Of a stretch of 64,000 nt of DNA, positions 17,658 to 25,078 are shown in pieces (the first letter of the stretch is position 1; each line of letters starts with the position of its first letter). The stretch is from Embleya scabrispora DSM 41855 (lineage in GTDB: Bacteria > Actinomycetota > Actinomycetes > Streptomycetales > Streptomycetaceae): assembly GCF_000372745.1 (NCBI RefSeq), contig NZ_KB889618.1:62001-126000 (forward strand). The letters are read 5' to 3'. The notes below the pieces were generated by a model. The model was not told the origin of the DNA, searched no databases, and worked only from the letters and a program-made list of their open reading frames with translations. Position numbers and translations under genes: made by a program.

Positions 17658-18857
17658 ATGACCGACACGACACAGGCCACGATTCCCACCTGGCCGATGC
17701 CCCGATCCTGCCCGCTGCTGCCGCCCGACCGGTACGCCGAACTGCGCGAGGAACCACCCCGGCAGGTGCGCCTGGACGACGGCACCCTGGCCTGGCTCGT
17801 GACGCGCTACGCGGACATGCGCGCGGCCATGCTCAACCCCTCGCTCAGCGTCGACATCACACTGCCGGGATTCCCGCTGCGCCTGCCGCTCCCGCCCGAC
17901 CCGTTGTTGCACTCGTTCCTGCGCCTCGACCCGCCCGAACACACCCGGGTACGGCGCATGGTGATGCCGGAATTCAACAACACGGCCGTGGACGGATATC
18001 GGCCCGCCGTACGCGAACTCGTGCAGGGCCTGTTGGACACCGTGGCCGAACAACCGCGGCCGGTGGACCTGCTGCCCGCATTCGCCTTTCCGATTCCGGC
18101 GCTGATGATCGCCCGAATACTGGGCGTGCCGGAAAGGGACCTGGATGCCTTTCAGGAACAGAATCTGGCACTGACGCGGTGCGATCTGCGCAATGCGGAT
18201 GCGGTGGACGCGTTCGGCGCGCTTTCCGAATACCTGGACGGTCTGGTCCGGGACAAGGAACGTGAACCGTCCGACGATCTGATCAGCCGCCTGGTGCATT
18301 TGTACGTCGCCAAGGGCGAGTTCGGGCGGGACGAACTCGTGGCGATGGTCCTGCTGCTCCTGGTCGCCGGCGCGGAGACCACCGCCAGCCAGATCGCGTT
18401 GAGCATCCTGACCCTGCTCCGGCATCCGGAACAGGTGCAACCGATGCTCGACCAACCCGGTCGGCTGGGCAAGGTGATCGACGAACTTCTGCGCTACTGG
18501 TCCATCTCGCAGGACAATCAGGTCCGGGTCGCCAAGCGGGACACCACCTTGGGCGGCGTACCGATCCAGCCGGGCCACGCCGTGGTGTTCGCGATCTCCG
18601 CCGCGAACCACGACGACAGCGTGTTCACCGACGCGGCCCGCTTCAACCCGGACCGGGACGCCCGCCACCACCTCGCGTTCGGGCACGGCACGCACTTCTG
18701 CCCGGGTGCGGCACTGGCCAAGATGGAGATGGAGATCGCCCTGCCGGCACTGTTTCGCAGGTTCCCGAACCTGCGCCTGGACGCCGACCTCGCCGACCTC
18801 TCCTTTCGCTACGACACGGTGGTCTACGGCGTCAACGAACTTCCCGTCACCTGGTGA
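17658..18857 (+). CDS. cytochrome P450 (CYP105/107-like soluble bacterial class)
   Basis: 399 aa soluble P450. Landmarks: 'FLRLDPPEHTRVRRMV' (C-helix region), I-helix 'LLVAGAETTASQIAL' with the acid/threonine pair, K-helix 'ELLRYWS' (ExxR), and the haem loop 'FGHGTHFCPGAALAKMEME' with Cys348 as thiolate ligand. A Pro follows the ligand Cys where Leu or Val is more common. It would hydroxylate or epoxidise the polyketide using electrons from a ferredoxin not encoded beside it. 'GAGGAGG' eight or so bases upstream supports ATG 17658. It lies between two terminator-like hairpins, so it may be a monocistronic unit. Confidence 0.92.
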   Translation: MTDTTQATIPTWPMPRSCPLLPPDRYAELREEPPRQVRLDDGTLAWLVTRYADMRAAMLNPSLSVDITLPGFPLRLPLPPDPLLHSFLRLDPPEHTRVRRMVMPEFNNTAVDGYRPAVRELVQGLLDTVAEQPRPVDLLPAFAFPIPALMIARILGVPERDLDAFQEQNLALTRCDLRNADAVDAFGALSEYLDGLVRDKEREPSDDLISRLVHLYVAKGEFGRDELVAMVLLLLVAGAETTASQIALSILTLLRHPEQVQPMLDQPGRLGKVIDELLRYWSISQDNQVRVAKRDTTLGGVPIQPGHAVVFAISAANHDDSVFTDAARFNPDRDARHHLAFGHGTHFCPGAALAKMEMEIALPALFRRFPNLRLDADLADLSFRYDTVVYGVNELPVTW

Positions 18858-18859
18858 TC

Positions 18860-18890
18860 GTCCGGTCGGCGTCCCGGGCGCCGACCGGAC
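18860..18890 (+). terminator. stem-loop terminator after the P450 gene
   Basis: A perfect 12-bp stem (GTCCGGTCGGCG / CGCCGACCGGAC) with a 7-base loop, beginning 3 bp after the P450 stop. It separates the P450 from the XRE regulator gene. Confidence 0.7.
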
Positions 18891-19114
18891 CGACGGCCCC
18901 GACGCGCGATCCGATCCCCGAGACCGCGCGTCGGGGGCGTCCTTCACCCACCGCGCGAAGTCCGCACGCTCCGAACGCCCCTGCTGTCCCGGGCACACGT
19001 TCCCGCCGCCACCCCACACCCGATACCCGATTTACCTGCGCCCCGGACCCCGTATATCGACAATGGAGCCAGGTGGGCCGGAGGCCGCTCGCCAGGAGGA
19101 CGAGGTAGGGACCA

Positions 19115-19921
19115 GTGACGGTGACCACGACCCCGCGCCAAACACAGCCCATCGGCGACCTGCTGCGCCAGTGGCGCAAACGTCGCCTGCTGAGCCAACT
19201 GGAACTGGCCACCCAGGCGGAGATCTCCCCACGCCACCTGAGCTTCATCGAGAACGGCCGTTCCGGACCCAGCCGGGACATCGTGCTGCGCCTGGCCGAG
19301 GCGCTCGGCCTGGAACTGCGCGAACGCAACCCGCTGCTGCTCGCCGCCGGTTACGCCCCCGTCTACCACGAGACCAGCCTGGAGGCCCCGCACATGGCGG
19401 CAGTCCGAGCCATGCTGCGCCAAGTGCTGGCCGCGCACGAACCGTTCCCGGCCGTGGTCCTGGACCGATACTGGAACCGGGTGGAAGCCAACGAGCCCGC
19501 CCTGCTCTTTCGCATCGGCGTCTCGGAGGAACTGCTGCGCGAGCCGGTCAACCTGCTCCGCCTGAGCCTGCACCCCCACGGCCTGGCACCGCTGATCGCC
19601 AACCTCGGCGAATGGCGCGCCCACCTGCTCAGCCGGCTGCGCCAACAGGTCACGATGACCGCCGATCCGGACATCATCAAGCTCTACGACGAACTCGTCG
19701 GCTACCCGTGCGACCAGCCGGAGCCCAAGGTCGAACTCCCCGGCCCCGGCGACATCGCCATCCCGCTCCGCCTGCACTACGACGGCCGCATCCTCACCTT
19801 CTTCAGCACCATGGCCACCTTCGGCACCCCACTGGACATCACCGTCGCCGAGCTGGCCATCGAGTCCTTCTACCCGGCCGATCCGGAAACCGCGGAAATC
19901 CTGCGCACCACCAAGTGGTAG
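19115..19921 (+). CDS. XRE-family regulator with MmyB-like ligand-binding domain
   Basis: 268 aa. The N-terminal helix-turn-helix (about 12-72) reads 'IGDLLRQWRKRRLLSQLELATQAEISPRHLSFIENGRSGPS', followed by the MmyB-like PAS-fold domain (about 100-265) with 'LLAAGYAPVYHETSLEAP', 'AVVLDRYWNRVEANEPA' and a C-terminal 'TFFSTMATFGTPLDITVAELAIESFYP'. Such regulators often bind fatty-acyl ligands and control neighbouring oxidoreductase or antibiotic genes. GTG 19115 follows a GAGGTAGGG site; GTG 19121 is a possible alternative. The position at the edge of the polyketide locus suggests local control, and the repeats at 15213/15371 are possible targets, which is untested. Confidence 0.85.
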   Translation: MTVTTTPRQTQPIGDLLRQWRKRRLLSQLELATQAEISPRHLSFIENGRSGPSRDIVLRLAEALGLELRERNPLLLAAGYAPVYHETSLEAPHMAAVRAMLRQVLAAHEPFPAVVLDRYWNRVEANEPALLFRIGVSEELLREPVNLLRLSLHPHGLAPLIANLGEWRAHLLSRLRQQVTMTADPDIIKLYDELVGYPCDQPEPKVELPGPGDIAIPLRLHYDGRILTFFSTMATFGTPLDITVAELAIESFYPADPETAEILRTTKW

Positions 19922-19934
19922 CCGCCGCACCGGT

Positions 19935-19953
19935 GCCGGCGCGTCACGCCGGC
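19935..19953. terminator. short bidirectional hairpin between convergent XRE and glycosyltransferase genes
   Basis: GCCGGCG (19935-19941) pairs with CGCCGGC (19947-19953) around CGTCA. It overlaps the last codons of the glycosyltransferase gene and lies 13 bp after the XRE stop. Confidence 0.4.
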
Positions 19954-21083
19954 CCCGTGCCGCCGAGCTTCTTCGGCACGTCCAGGGCCGCCAACACCAC
20001 GTCGGCCCGTCGGCGCCACGTGTAGCGATCCAAGACCTGCCGTTGTGCCTCGTCGCCGAGCGACCGGCGCAACTCCTCGTCGGCGACCAGTTCGAGGATC
20101 GCGTCCGCCCACGCCGGTGGATCCGCGGGCGGGCGGATCAGGCAGTTGACCCGGTCCGTCATCACCTCGTGCAGGACCGGCAGGTCGGAGACGACGATCG
20201 CCCGCCCATAGGACATGTACTCGAACAATTTCATCGGAGACGTCCACCGCCCGGTCTCGCCGAGCCTGCCGGTGAGATACACCTTCTCCTCGTACGGTGC
20301 CAGGACCACATCGAACCGCGGTAGGTAGCCCGGTAGTTCGGCGGGCGGCCGATGGCCGTGGAAGTACACGTTGGCGAGCGCACAGGGCCGTTCCCAACGA
20401 TCCCGGTCCTCGGGCGTACCACCGACCAAATGGAAGTCCAGTCCCGGGAGCCGCTCGGCGAGGTCGAGGATCAGATCGATCCCGCGCCCGTCGTACAGAT
20501 GCCCGACGTATCCGATCCGAGGCACCCCCGCCCGGCCCGGCAACCGCACGGGCTCGGTCGCGGTTCGAGGCGGGTCGGCGCAGTCGGGCACGACCAGGAC
20601 GGCCGCCGGATCCAGGCGCGGGTAGGTCGTGCACAGATCGTGGGCGAGTGCGTGGGTGATCACCACGACCCGCGCCAACCGGGGGTGGGCGAGCAGCCGT
20701 TGCTCCGTTCCGGGCGGCAGGTCCGCGCGGATCTGGTGTACCTCGTACACGAACGGCGCCACGTCGGCGGCGACGGTGAGACTGTACGGATCGCGCCCGT
20801 AGATCAGATCCGGGACACCGTCGCGGACGAGCAACTCGCTTACCCGCTCGCCGCGTTGCCGGTATCCGGCGGGGGAGTGGTCCGGGACCGCCACGGTGTG
20901 CATGGGGAAGCGGTGACGGACTCCGTAGTACGCGTACGCGTCGTCGGCCGGGTAGGTGCCGGGGGCGGCGTAGAGGGTGATGTCGTGCCCGGCCGAGGCG
21001 AACGCGTCGCACATGCGCATGACATGGACGTTGTTGGCCCAGAAGGAGGGGATGCTCCCGCCGTGCAGGTAGGCGATGCGCAT
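19944..21083 (-). CDS. glycosyltransferase family 4 (GT-B fold)
   Basis: 379 aa. The N-terminal Rossmann half begins 'MRIAYLHGGSIPSFWANNVHVMRM', the donor half has 'RIGYVGHLYDGRGIDLILDLAERLPGLDFHLVGG', and the family motif region 'PMKLFEYMSYGRAIVVSDLPVLHEV' carries the E-x7-E type glutamate. It would transfer a sugar from a nucleotide-sugar donor; donor and acceptor are unknown. No transmembrane segment is visible. GAGGG lies four bases before the ATG and overlaps the stop of a 27-aa ORF located 7 bp upstream. It is divergent from the RiPP-like cluster, so it could glycosylate that product, but an unrelated cell-surface role is equally possible. Confidence 0.85.
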   Translation of the reverse strand: MRIAYLHGGSIPSFWANNVHVMRMCDAFASAGHDITLYAAPGTYPADDAYAYYGVRHRFPMHTVAVPDHSPAGYRQRGERVSELLVRDGVPDLIYGRDPYSLTVAADVAPFVYEVHQIRADLPPGTEQRLLAHPRLARVVVITHALAHDLCTTYPRLDPAAVLVVPDCADPPRTATEPVRLPGRAGVPRIGYVGHLYDGRGIDLILDLAERLPGLDFHLVGGTPEDRDRWERPCALANVYFHGHRPPAELPGYLPRFDVVLAPYEEKVYLTGRLGETGRWTSPMKLFEYMSYGRAIVVSDLPVLHEVMTDRVNCLIRPPADPPAWADAILELVADEELRRSLGDEAQRQVLDRYTWRRRADVVLAALDVPKKLGGTGPA

Positions 21084-21090
21084 GCCGCCC

Positions 21091-21174
21091 TCAGCCCTGT
21101 GCCGGGGCCGACGTGCGGAGCCGGCGACGGTCGTCGGGAAGGGCTCGGGTAGCTGCGATGCGTGCAGGGCTCAT
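21091..21174 (-). CDS. 27-aa small ORF immediately upstream of the glycosyltransferase
   Basis: An ATG with a strong GAGGAG site six bases upstream opens a 27-codon frame encoding an Arg/Ala-rich peptide: it starts MSPARIAATRAL, continues PDDRRRLRTS and ends APAQG. It stops 7 bp before the glycosyltransferase ATG. It may be a translated leader (uORF) that couples or attenuates glycosyltransferase translation, or a short precursor peptide for the neighbouring peptide-modifying enzymes. It has no Cys; it has two Thr and two Ser. Too short for coding-bias evidence, so the RBS and spacing are the only support. Confidence 0.4.
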   Translation of the reverse strand: MSPARIAATRALPDDRRRLRTSAPAQG

Positions 21175-21798
21175 CGGTGTCTCCTCGTCCTGGGCGGCGG
21201 GTGATCCGGCGGGACCGGCGTGCGCCCGGGGCGGCGGCGCCGGGTCATCATCACCGGTGATCACCGAGTTGCCAAGAGTGACGCGTGCGGAAGGGCGAGA
21301 ACCGGTCGGCATCACTGGACCGCGGCATACCACGAGGCCGGCGAGGATCGATGCCCGACATGTGCCGGGGGCGAAACCTCGGGCGCCACCGACCCGGACA
21401 CGAGAACGCCAGAACGTCCGGATCCGGGTGCCGTGCCCGCCGATCGCCCACCCGCTCCACCATCCCGAGTGCCGCCGAGCCACTCGCCTCGCTGTTTCCG
21501 GCCATTGTTCGGCCGATCCGCGGCACCCCGCCGGTCCGAATGAGCCGTTGACAGGCCGCGGCCCGAGGTGACCGGCATTCGCCGCCCCCGCCGAAACGGC
21601 AGATGGCTGGACCCATTCGCATGCGAACCGGGACCATCCTCTCGAAGGCAAGGCCGTTTCAGGCTGTGCCTACTCGACCTCCCCCCGCAGCGCGACCGTT
21701 GCCTACTCCTTGTGCCGATGACCATCGCGCGCCGACGATGGCGCTCCCGGTGGTCCTCGTCGACGACGGAGGAGCCGGCGATCCGAAGGGAGTCCGAT
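21175..21798. other. 624-bp gene-free region between divergent glycosyltransferase and RiPP-like units
   Basis: No supported gene. Several overlapping open frames exist on both strands but none has a good RBS, a recognisable protein or consistent codon bias. The last 250 bp should contain the promoter for the 24-aa peptide and its enzymes; TTGCCT near 21698 is a possible -35 hexamer, without a clear -10 partner. Confidence 0.4.
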
Positions 21799-21873
21799 AT
21801 GCACGACGACATCGAACTTGTCCCGGAAGAAGAACTGCCCGAGCTGGCCTTGATGATCGACCTTCCCAGCTGA
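21799..21873 (+). CDS. 24-aa acidic peptide, candidate RiPP precursor
   Basis: ATG 21799 is preceded by AAGGGAG with ideal spacing. The peptide starts MHDDIELVPEEELP and ends ELALMIDLPS: seven Glu and Asp residues in the first half, then a hydrophobic stretch and a Ser C-terminus. There is no Cys, Thr or aromatic residue apart from His2. Acidic, Leu-rich short peptides ahead of modification enzymes are typical RiPP precursors. The HExxH-type hydroxylase gene follows after 79 bp. Asp20 and the Met-Ile-Asp-Leu-Pro-Ser tail are the plausible core. It is short for a precursor, so it may be a leader-only or core-only peptide, or an unrelated regulatory ORF. Confidence 0.55.
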   Translation: MHDDIELVPEEELPELALMIDLPS

Positions 21874-21952
21874 GCCGACGTCACCGTGCGCGGCGGGTTG
21901 GACTCTCCGGCCCGTCGCCCATCCCGCACCGGGGTCACGAGAGGTACTCGCG

Positions 21953-22927
21953 ATGCGCGTGGAACCAGATGCCGGGCAAAGCGCCGAGGAACGCGCGGTG
22001 CTGGCCCACATGACGCAAACGATCCTGGCGCGAGCCGACTTGACGGTCACCCCGCCGGAATCGACACACCCGGCAGTCATCGAGACGGCACACGTCGCCC
22101 AGCGAGTCCTGCGGGCCGACCCATCCGACCCACTACGCCTCCGGGCACTGGGCCGAATGCTCGAACGCGCCAGAGCCGACATCGCCGACCCGCCACCCGA
22201 ACTCGGCTGGCCCGTCGACCTCGTCGCCCCACGCGCACATCTGGAACGCAGTGTGGCCCGGGCGCTGAAGGCCGTTCCGAAGCAGGAAGACCATGCCACG
22301 GGCCCACCCGCCTCCGCCGTGGTCGGCTGGCGCGACGCGGACACCGAGACGATCCGCGAGACCACCATCCTGCTGGCCGAGGTTTGGCCCGAGGCATGCG
22401 CCGAACTCGGCGAAATCCTGGTACAGATCGCGCTGTTGCACGGCCCGGCGATCGACGGCTTCACCGACTTCGGCGTCCACGGCGCGGTGTTCGTTCGACG
22501 CGACCGCTTGGACCGCGGCGCGGACGGGCTGCCCGGCCCGGTCCGCCTGGCCGAGGCCCTCGTCCACGAGGGGGCGCACACCCGCTGCAACGCCGCTACG
22601 GTCGCGGCCGAGCCCTTCCTGCGCCCCGCCGAGGGCGACGGCCCACTCGTCGCCACCCCGCTGCGCGCCGATCCGCGGCCGCTCACCGGCCTGTTCCAGC
22701 AGGCGGTCGTGCTGGCCCGGAGCGTACTGCTGTACCGGCACCTGCTGGACGCCGACCGGCCGGCGACCACGACGGAGGCGGCCAACGCCATCCGTACCCG
22801 GCACGATCTGCTCGCCCGCTCCGCGACCGACGCCGTGGGCACCCTGCGCGATCACCGCGACGCGCTCACCGGCCACGGACTGTCCGTCCTGGACCAGGCC
22901 GTCGACGTCGCCCGGACGCACGGGTGA
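21953..22927 (+). CDS. HExxH-type peptide-modifying protein (aKG-HExxH peptide beta-hydroxylase-like)
   Basis: 324 aa. The diagnostic motif is HEGAH at 205-209 within 'LAEALVHEGAHTRC', followed about 30 residues later by 'LRADPRPLTGLFQQ', the second conserved block of the HEXXH-motif peptide-modification family. The preceding 'HGAVFVRRDRLD' segment also fits. Characterised members are alpha-ketoglutarate/Fe-dependent peptide beta-hydroxylases despite the protease-like motif; His205, His209 and a downstream residue would bind iron. It is probably the hydroxylase acting on the small peptide just upstream. GAGAGG precedes ATG 21953; its stop overlaps the YcaO GTG start (GTGA), coupling the two enzymes. 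Confidence 0.78.
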   Translation: MRVEPDAGQSAEERAVLAHMTQTILARADLTVTPPESTHPAVIETAHVAQRVLRADPSDPLRLRALGRMLERARADIADPPPELGWPVDLVAPRAHLERSVARALKAVPKQEDHATGPPASAVVGWRDADTETIRETTILLAEVWPEACAELGEILVQIALLHGPAIDGFTDFGVHGAVFVRRDRLDRGADGLPGPVRLAEALVHEGAHTRCNAATVAAEPFLRPAEGDGPLVATPLRADPRPLTGLFQQAVVLARSVLLYRHLLDADRPATTTEAANAIRTRHDLLARSATDAVGTLRDHRDALTGHGLSVLDQAVDVARTHG

Positions 22928-24156
22928 CGCCCGCGCCCGCGTGGGACCCGCAGGTGTTCAGCCCCTACGACCGCAGGCCCGACATCGTCATCGCGCGAAT
23001 CGCCGTGCGCTCGGCACACTTCGACCCGGTCTGCGCGTCCGGCAATCGACCGATCGTGGTCGGCAGCGCAGCCGGACACCGCCGCGAACAGGTCGTGACG
23101 AGCGCCCGCGGTGAACTCCTGGAGCGTGTCGGCAACATCCTGGCCGGCCGCGCGGCCGAGGCGAACGACGCGGCACTGGTGGCCACGTACGCCGAGTTGC
23201 GCCGCCGCGGCATGCCCGCGCTCGACCCCGCCGCCGCTACCCCGGACGGTTTCGCGAACGCCACGCCCCCGGAGACCGCCCGCACCACCCGGCGACTGTG
23301 GGTTCTCGGGCGCCGGGCGCACACCGACGCAGAGATCCACGTGCCCGCCGGAGCGGTCTTCCTGCACCATCGCCCGCCGACCGGCTGCGACCCGGGACCG
23401 GGCGTCGGTTCGACCGGCCTCGCCGCGCACCCCGATCCGCAGGCCGCCGCGGACCACGCCGCCTGGGAAATCCTCGAACGCGACCTGATCCGCCGCAGTT
23501 GGTACGGCCTGTCGCCCGCCCCGACCCCGTTGCCGACCGGCGAACCGCCCGACTCGCCGGCCACGCTCCTGACCGAACTCGACGTCACCGCAAGCATCCT
23601 GGACATCCCCGCCACCCCCGGCACCCGCTGCGTCGTGGTCTGTCTGCACGCCCCCAACGGCACCGGCCAGACCTTCGGAGCCCGTTGCGGCCTCGACTCG
23701 GCCGTGCCGCCGCTGATCGAGAAGGCGGCCTACGAGGCACTCATGGTGCGGTGGAGCATGACCAGCCCGGTGGCCGTGGACACCTGGACCCGATGGCAGG
23801 GGAGCCACCCGCCACGGACCGCCGTGCAACACGCCCTGTGGGCCTACCACCGTCAGGACAGCCTGGCCCTGTGGACCTCCCGCGACCACCACGACGCCGA
23901 CCCCGCGGCGCCGCAACAGCCCGCCACCCACGCGACCCCCGAGACCGCGACCGTGCCGGCGAACCGATCCGGCCTCACCGCACTCGCCGCGCACACCGCG
24001 CGCGACGTCATCCTCGTCGACACCACGGCCGGCCCCGCCCGCACGTTCGGCACCACCGTCATCCGGGCCATCGCCCCAGGCGCAGCCGCGCTACCCACCG
24101 GACCGGCCGACGAGCACCACCCACCGAAGTCACCGGCCCCCCATCCCTTCGGCTGA
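22924..24156 (+). CDS. YcaO-domain protein (ATP-dependent peptide backbone modification)
   Basis: 410 aa starting at a GTG that overlaps the preceding stop. YcaO features: the nucleotide-binding 'GVGSTGLAAHPDPQAAADHA' segment, the 'AWEILERDLIRRSW' helix with E182, E185, R186 and D187 matching the E-x2-ERD ATP/Mg site, and 'RCGLDSAVPPLIEKAAYEALMVRWS' in the second half. The C-terminus is Pro-rich and ends near 'SPAPHPFG', reminiscent of the PxPxP tail of azoline-forming YcaOs. YcaO proteins phosphorylate the peptide amide to form azolines, thioamides or amidines. No partner E1-like or TfuA protein is present nearby. The 24-aa peptide offers only one Ser as an azoline nucleophile, favouring a backbone reaction other than classical heterocyclisation. 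Confidence 0.8.
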   Translation: MTPAPAWDPQVFSPYDRRPDIVIARIAVRSAHFDPVCASGNRPIVVGSAAGHRREQVVTSARGELLERVGNILAGRAAEANDAALVATYAELRRRGMPALDPAAATPDGFANATPPETARTTRRLWVLGRRAHTDAEIHVPAGAVFLHHRPPTGCDPGPGVGSTGLAAHPDPQAAADHAAWEILERDLIRRSWYGLSPAPTPLPTGEPPDSPATLLTELDVTASILDIPATPGTRCVVVCLHAPNGTGQTFGARCGLDSAVPPLIEKAAYEALMVRWSMTSPVAVDTWTRWQGSHPPRTAVQHALWAYHRQDSLALWTSRDHHDADPAAPQQPATHATPETATVPANRSGLTALAAHTARDVILVDTTAGPARTFGTTVIRAIAPGAAALPTGPADEHHPPKSPAPHPFG

Positions 24157-24229
24157 TCGATCCCCGACCCACGGACCCCCGACCCACGGCCCCGACGAAC
24201 CCGACCCGTCGCGAAGCCAAGGAGCCGCC

Positions 24230-25078
24230 ATGCCCAGGACCGACAGCCCGCCCACCCGAAACCCCCGACCGGTCACCACGACGCCCGACCCCGCCGGTGG
24301 CGTGGAGCAGCGATCCGAGGCTGCCGCCGAGCCGGCCGGCTCGGGCTACGCCGACGCCCACGCCGCCGACTACGACCGGTGGTTCGGCAAACCCGGGATC
24401 ACCGGCGCGACCGTGGACGCCCTGGCCGGCCTCGCCGGTTCGGGACCCGTACTCGAACTCGGCATCGGCACCGGCCGCGTCGCCCTCCCGCTCGCGCGAC
24501 GCGGCCTGCGCGTACACGGCATCGACGCCTCCGAAGCGATGGTCCGCCATCTGCGCGGCAAGCCCGGCGGGTCGGAAATCCCGATCACCATGGGTGACTT
24601 CGCCGAAGTGGGCGCTCCCGGTCCGTTCTCCCTGATCTACCTCGCCGGCGGGACCTTCTTCGAACTCCCCGACAGCCGAGCCAAACAACGCTGTCTGGCC
24701 GCCGCGCAGGCCCGCCTGCAACACCCCGGCGGTGTCTTCGTCTTCGACGCACACCTCCCCGAAGCCCTCGCGGTCGCCGCCGCGTCCGGTGTCCCCGAGG
24801 TCGTAGCCGAAACCGACGAACACCTCATCCTGTGTCACCGCCGCATCGACGCGTCCACCCAGACGTACCACTCCCACTACCTCATCCACGAGTCCGACCG
24901 CACCCGCCATCTGCGCGTCGCGTTCCATTACGCGTCCCCCGGCGAACTCGACCTGCTGGCCCGGCGATCGGGCCTGCGACTCAAACAACGTCTGGGCTCC
25001 TGGGCGGGCGCACCCTTCACCCGGGACAGCACGTACCACGTCTCCGTCTACGAACCCGCCACCCCGGAGCAACCGTGA
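24230..25078 (+). CDS. class I SAM-dependent methyltransferase
   Basis: 282 aa, with a 45-residue Pro/Ala-rich N-terminal extension before the fold. Motif I is 'VLELGIGTGRVALPLARRG' (about 77-95), then 'VHGIDASEAMV' (motif post-I, acidic D), 'SLIYLAGGTFFELP' (motif II region) and 'HPGGVFVFDAHLPE' (motif III). It would transfer methyl from SAM to the peptide or another small molecule. AAGGAG precedes the ATG; the gene starts 73 bp after YcaO and its stop overlaps the P450 GTG start, so it belongs to the same unit. The target atom is not predictable. Confidence 0.85.
   Translation: MPRTDSPPTRNPRPVTTTPDPAGGVEQRSEAAAEPAGSGYADAHAADYDRWFGKPGITGATVDALAGLAGSGPVLELGIGTGRVALPLARRGLRVHGIDASEAMVRHLRGKPGGSEIPITMGDFAEVGAPGPFSLIYLAGGTFFELPDSRAKQRCLAAAQARLQHPGGVFVFDAHLPEALAVAAASGVPEVVAETDEHLILCHRRIDASTQTYHSHYLIHESDRTRHLRVAFHYASPGELDLLARRSGLRLKQRLGSWAGAPFTRDSTYHVSVYEPATPEQP

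Noticed and set aside
21953-22927. Ordinary zinc metalloprotease because of HExxH
   Set aside because: The flanking DPRPLTGLFQ block and the YcaO/peptide context match the peptide-modifying HEXXH family; there is no signal peptide or protease fold pattern.
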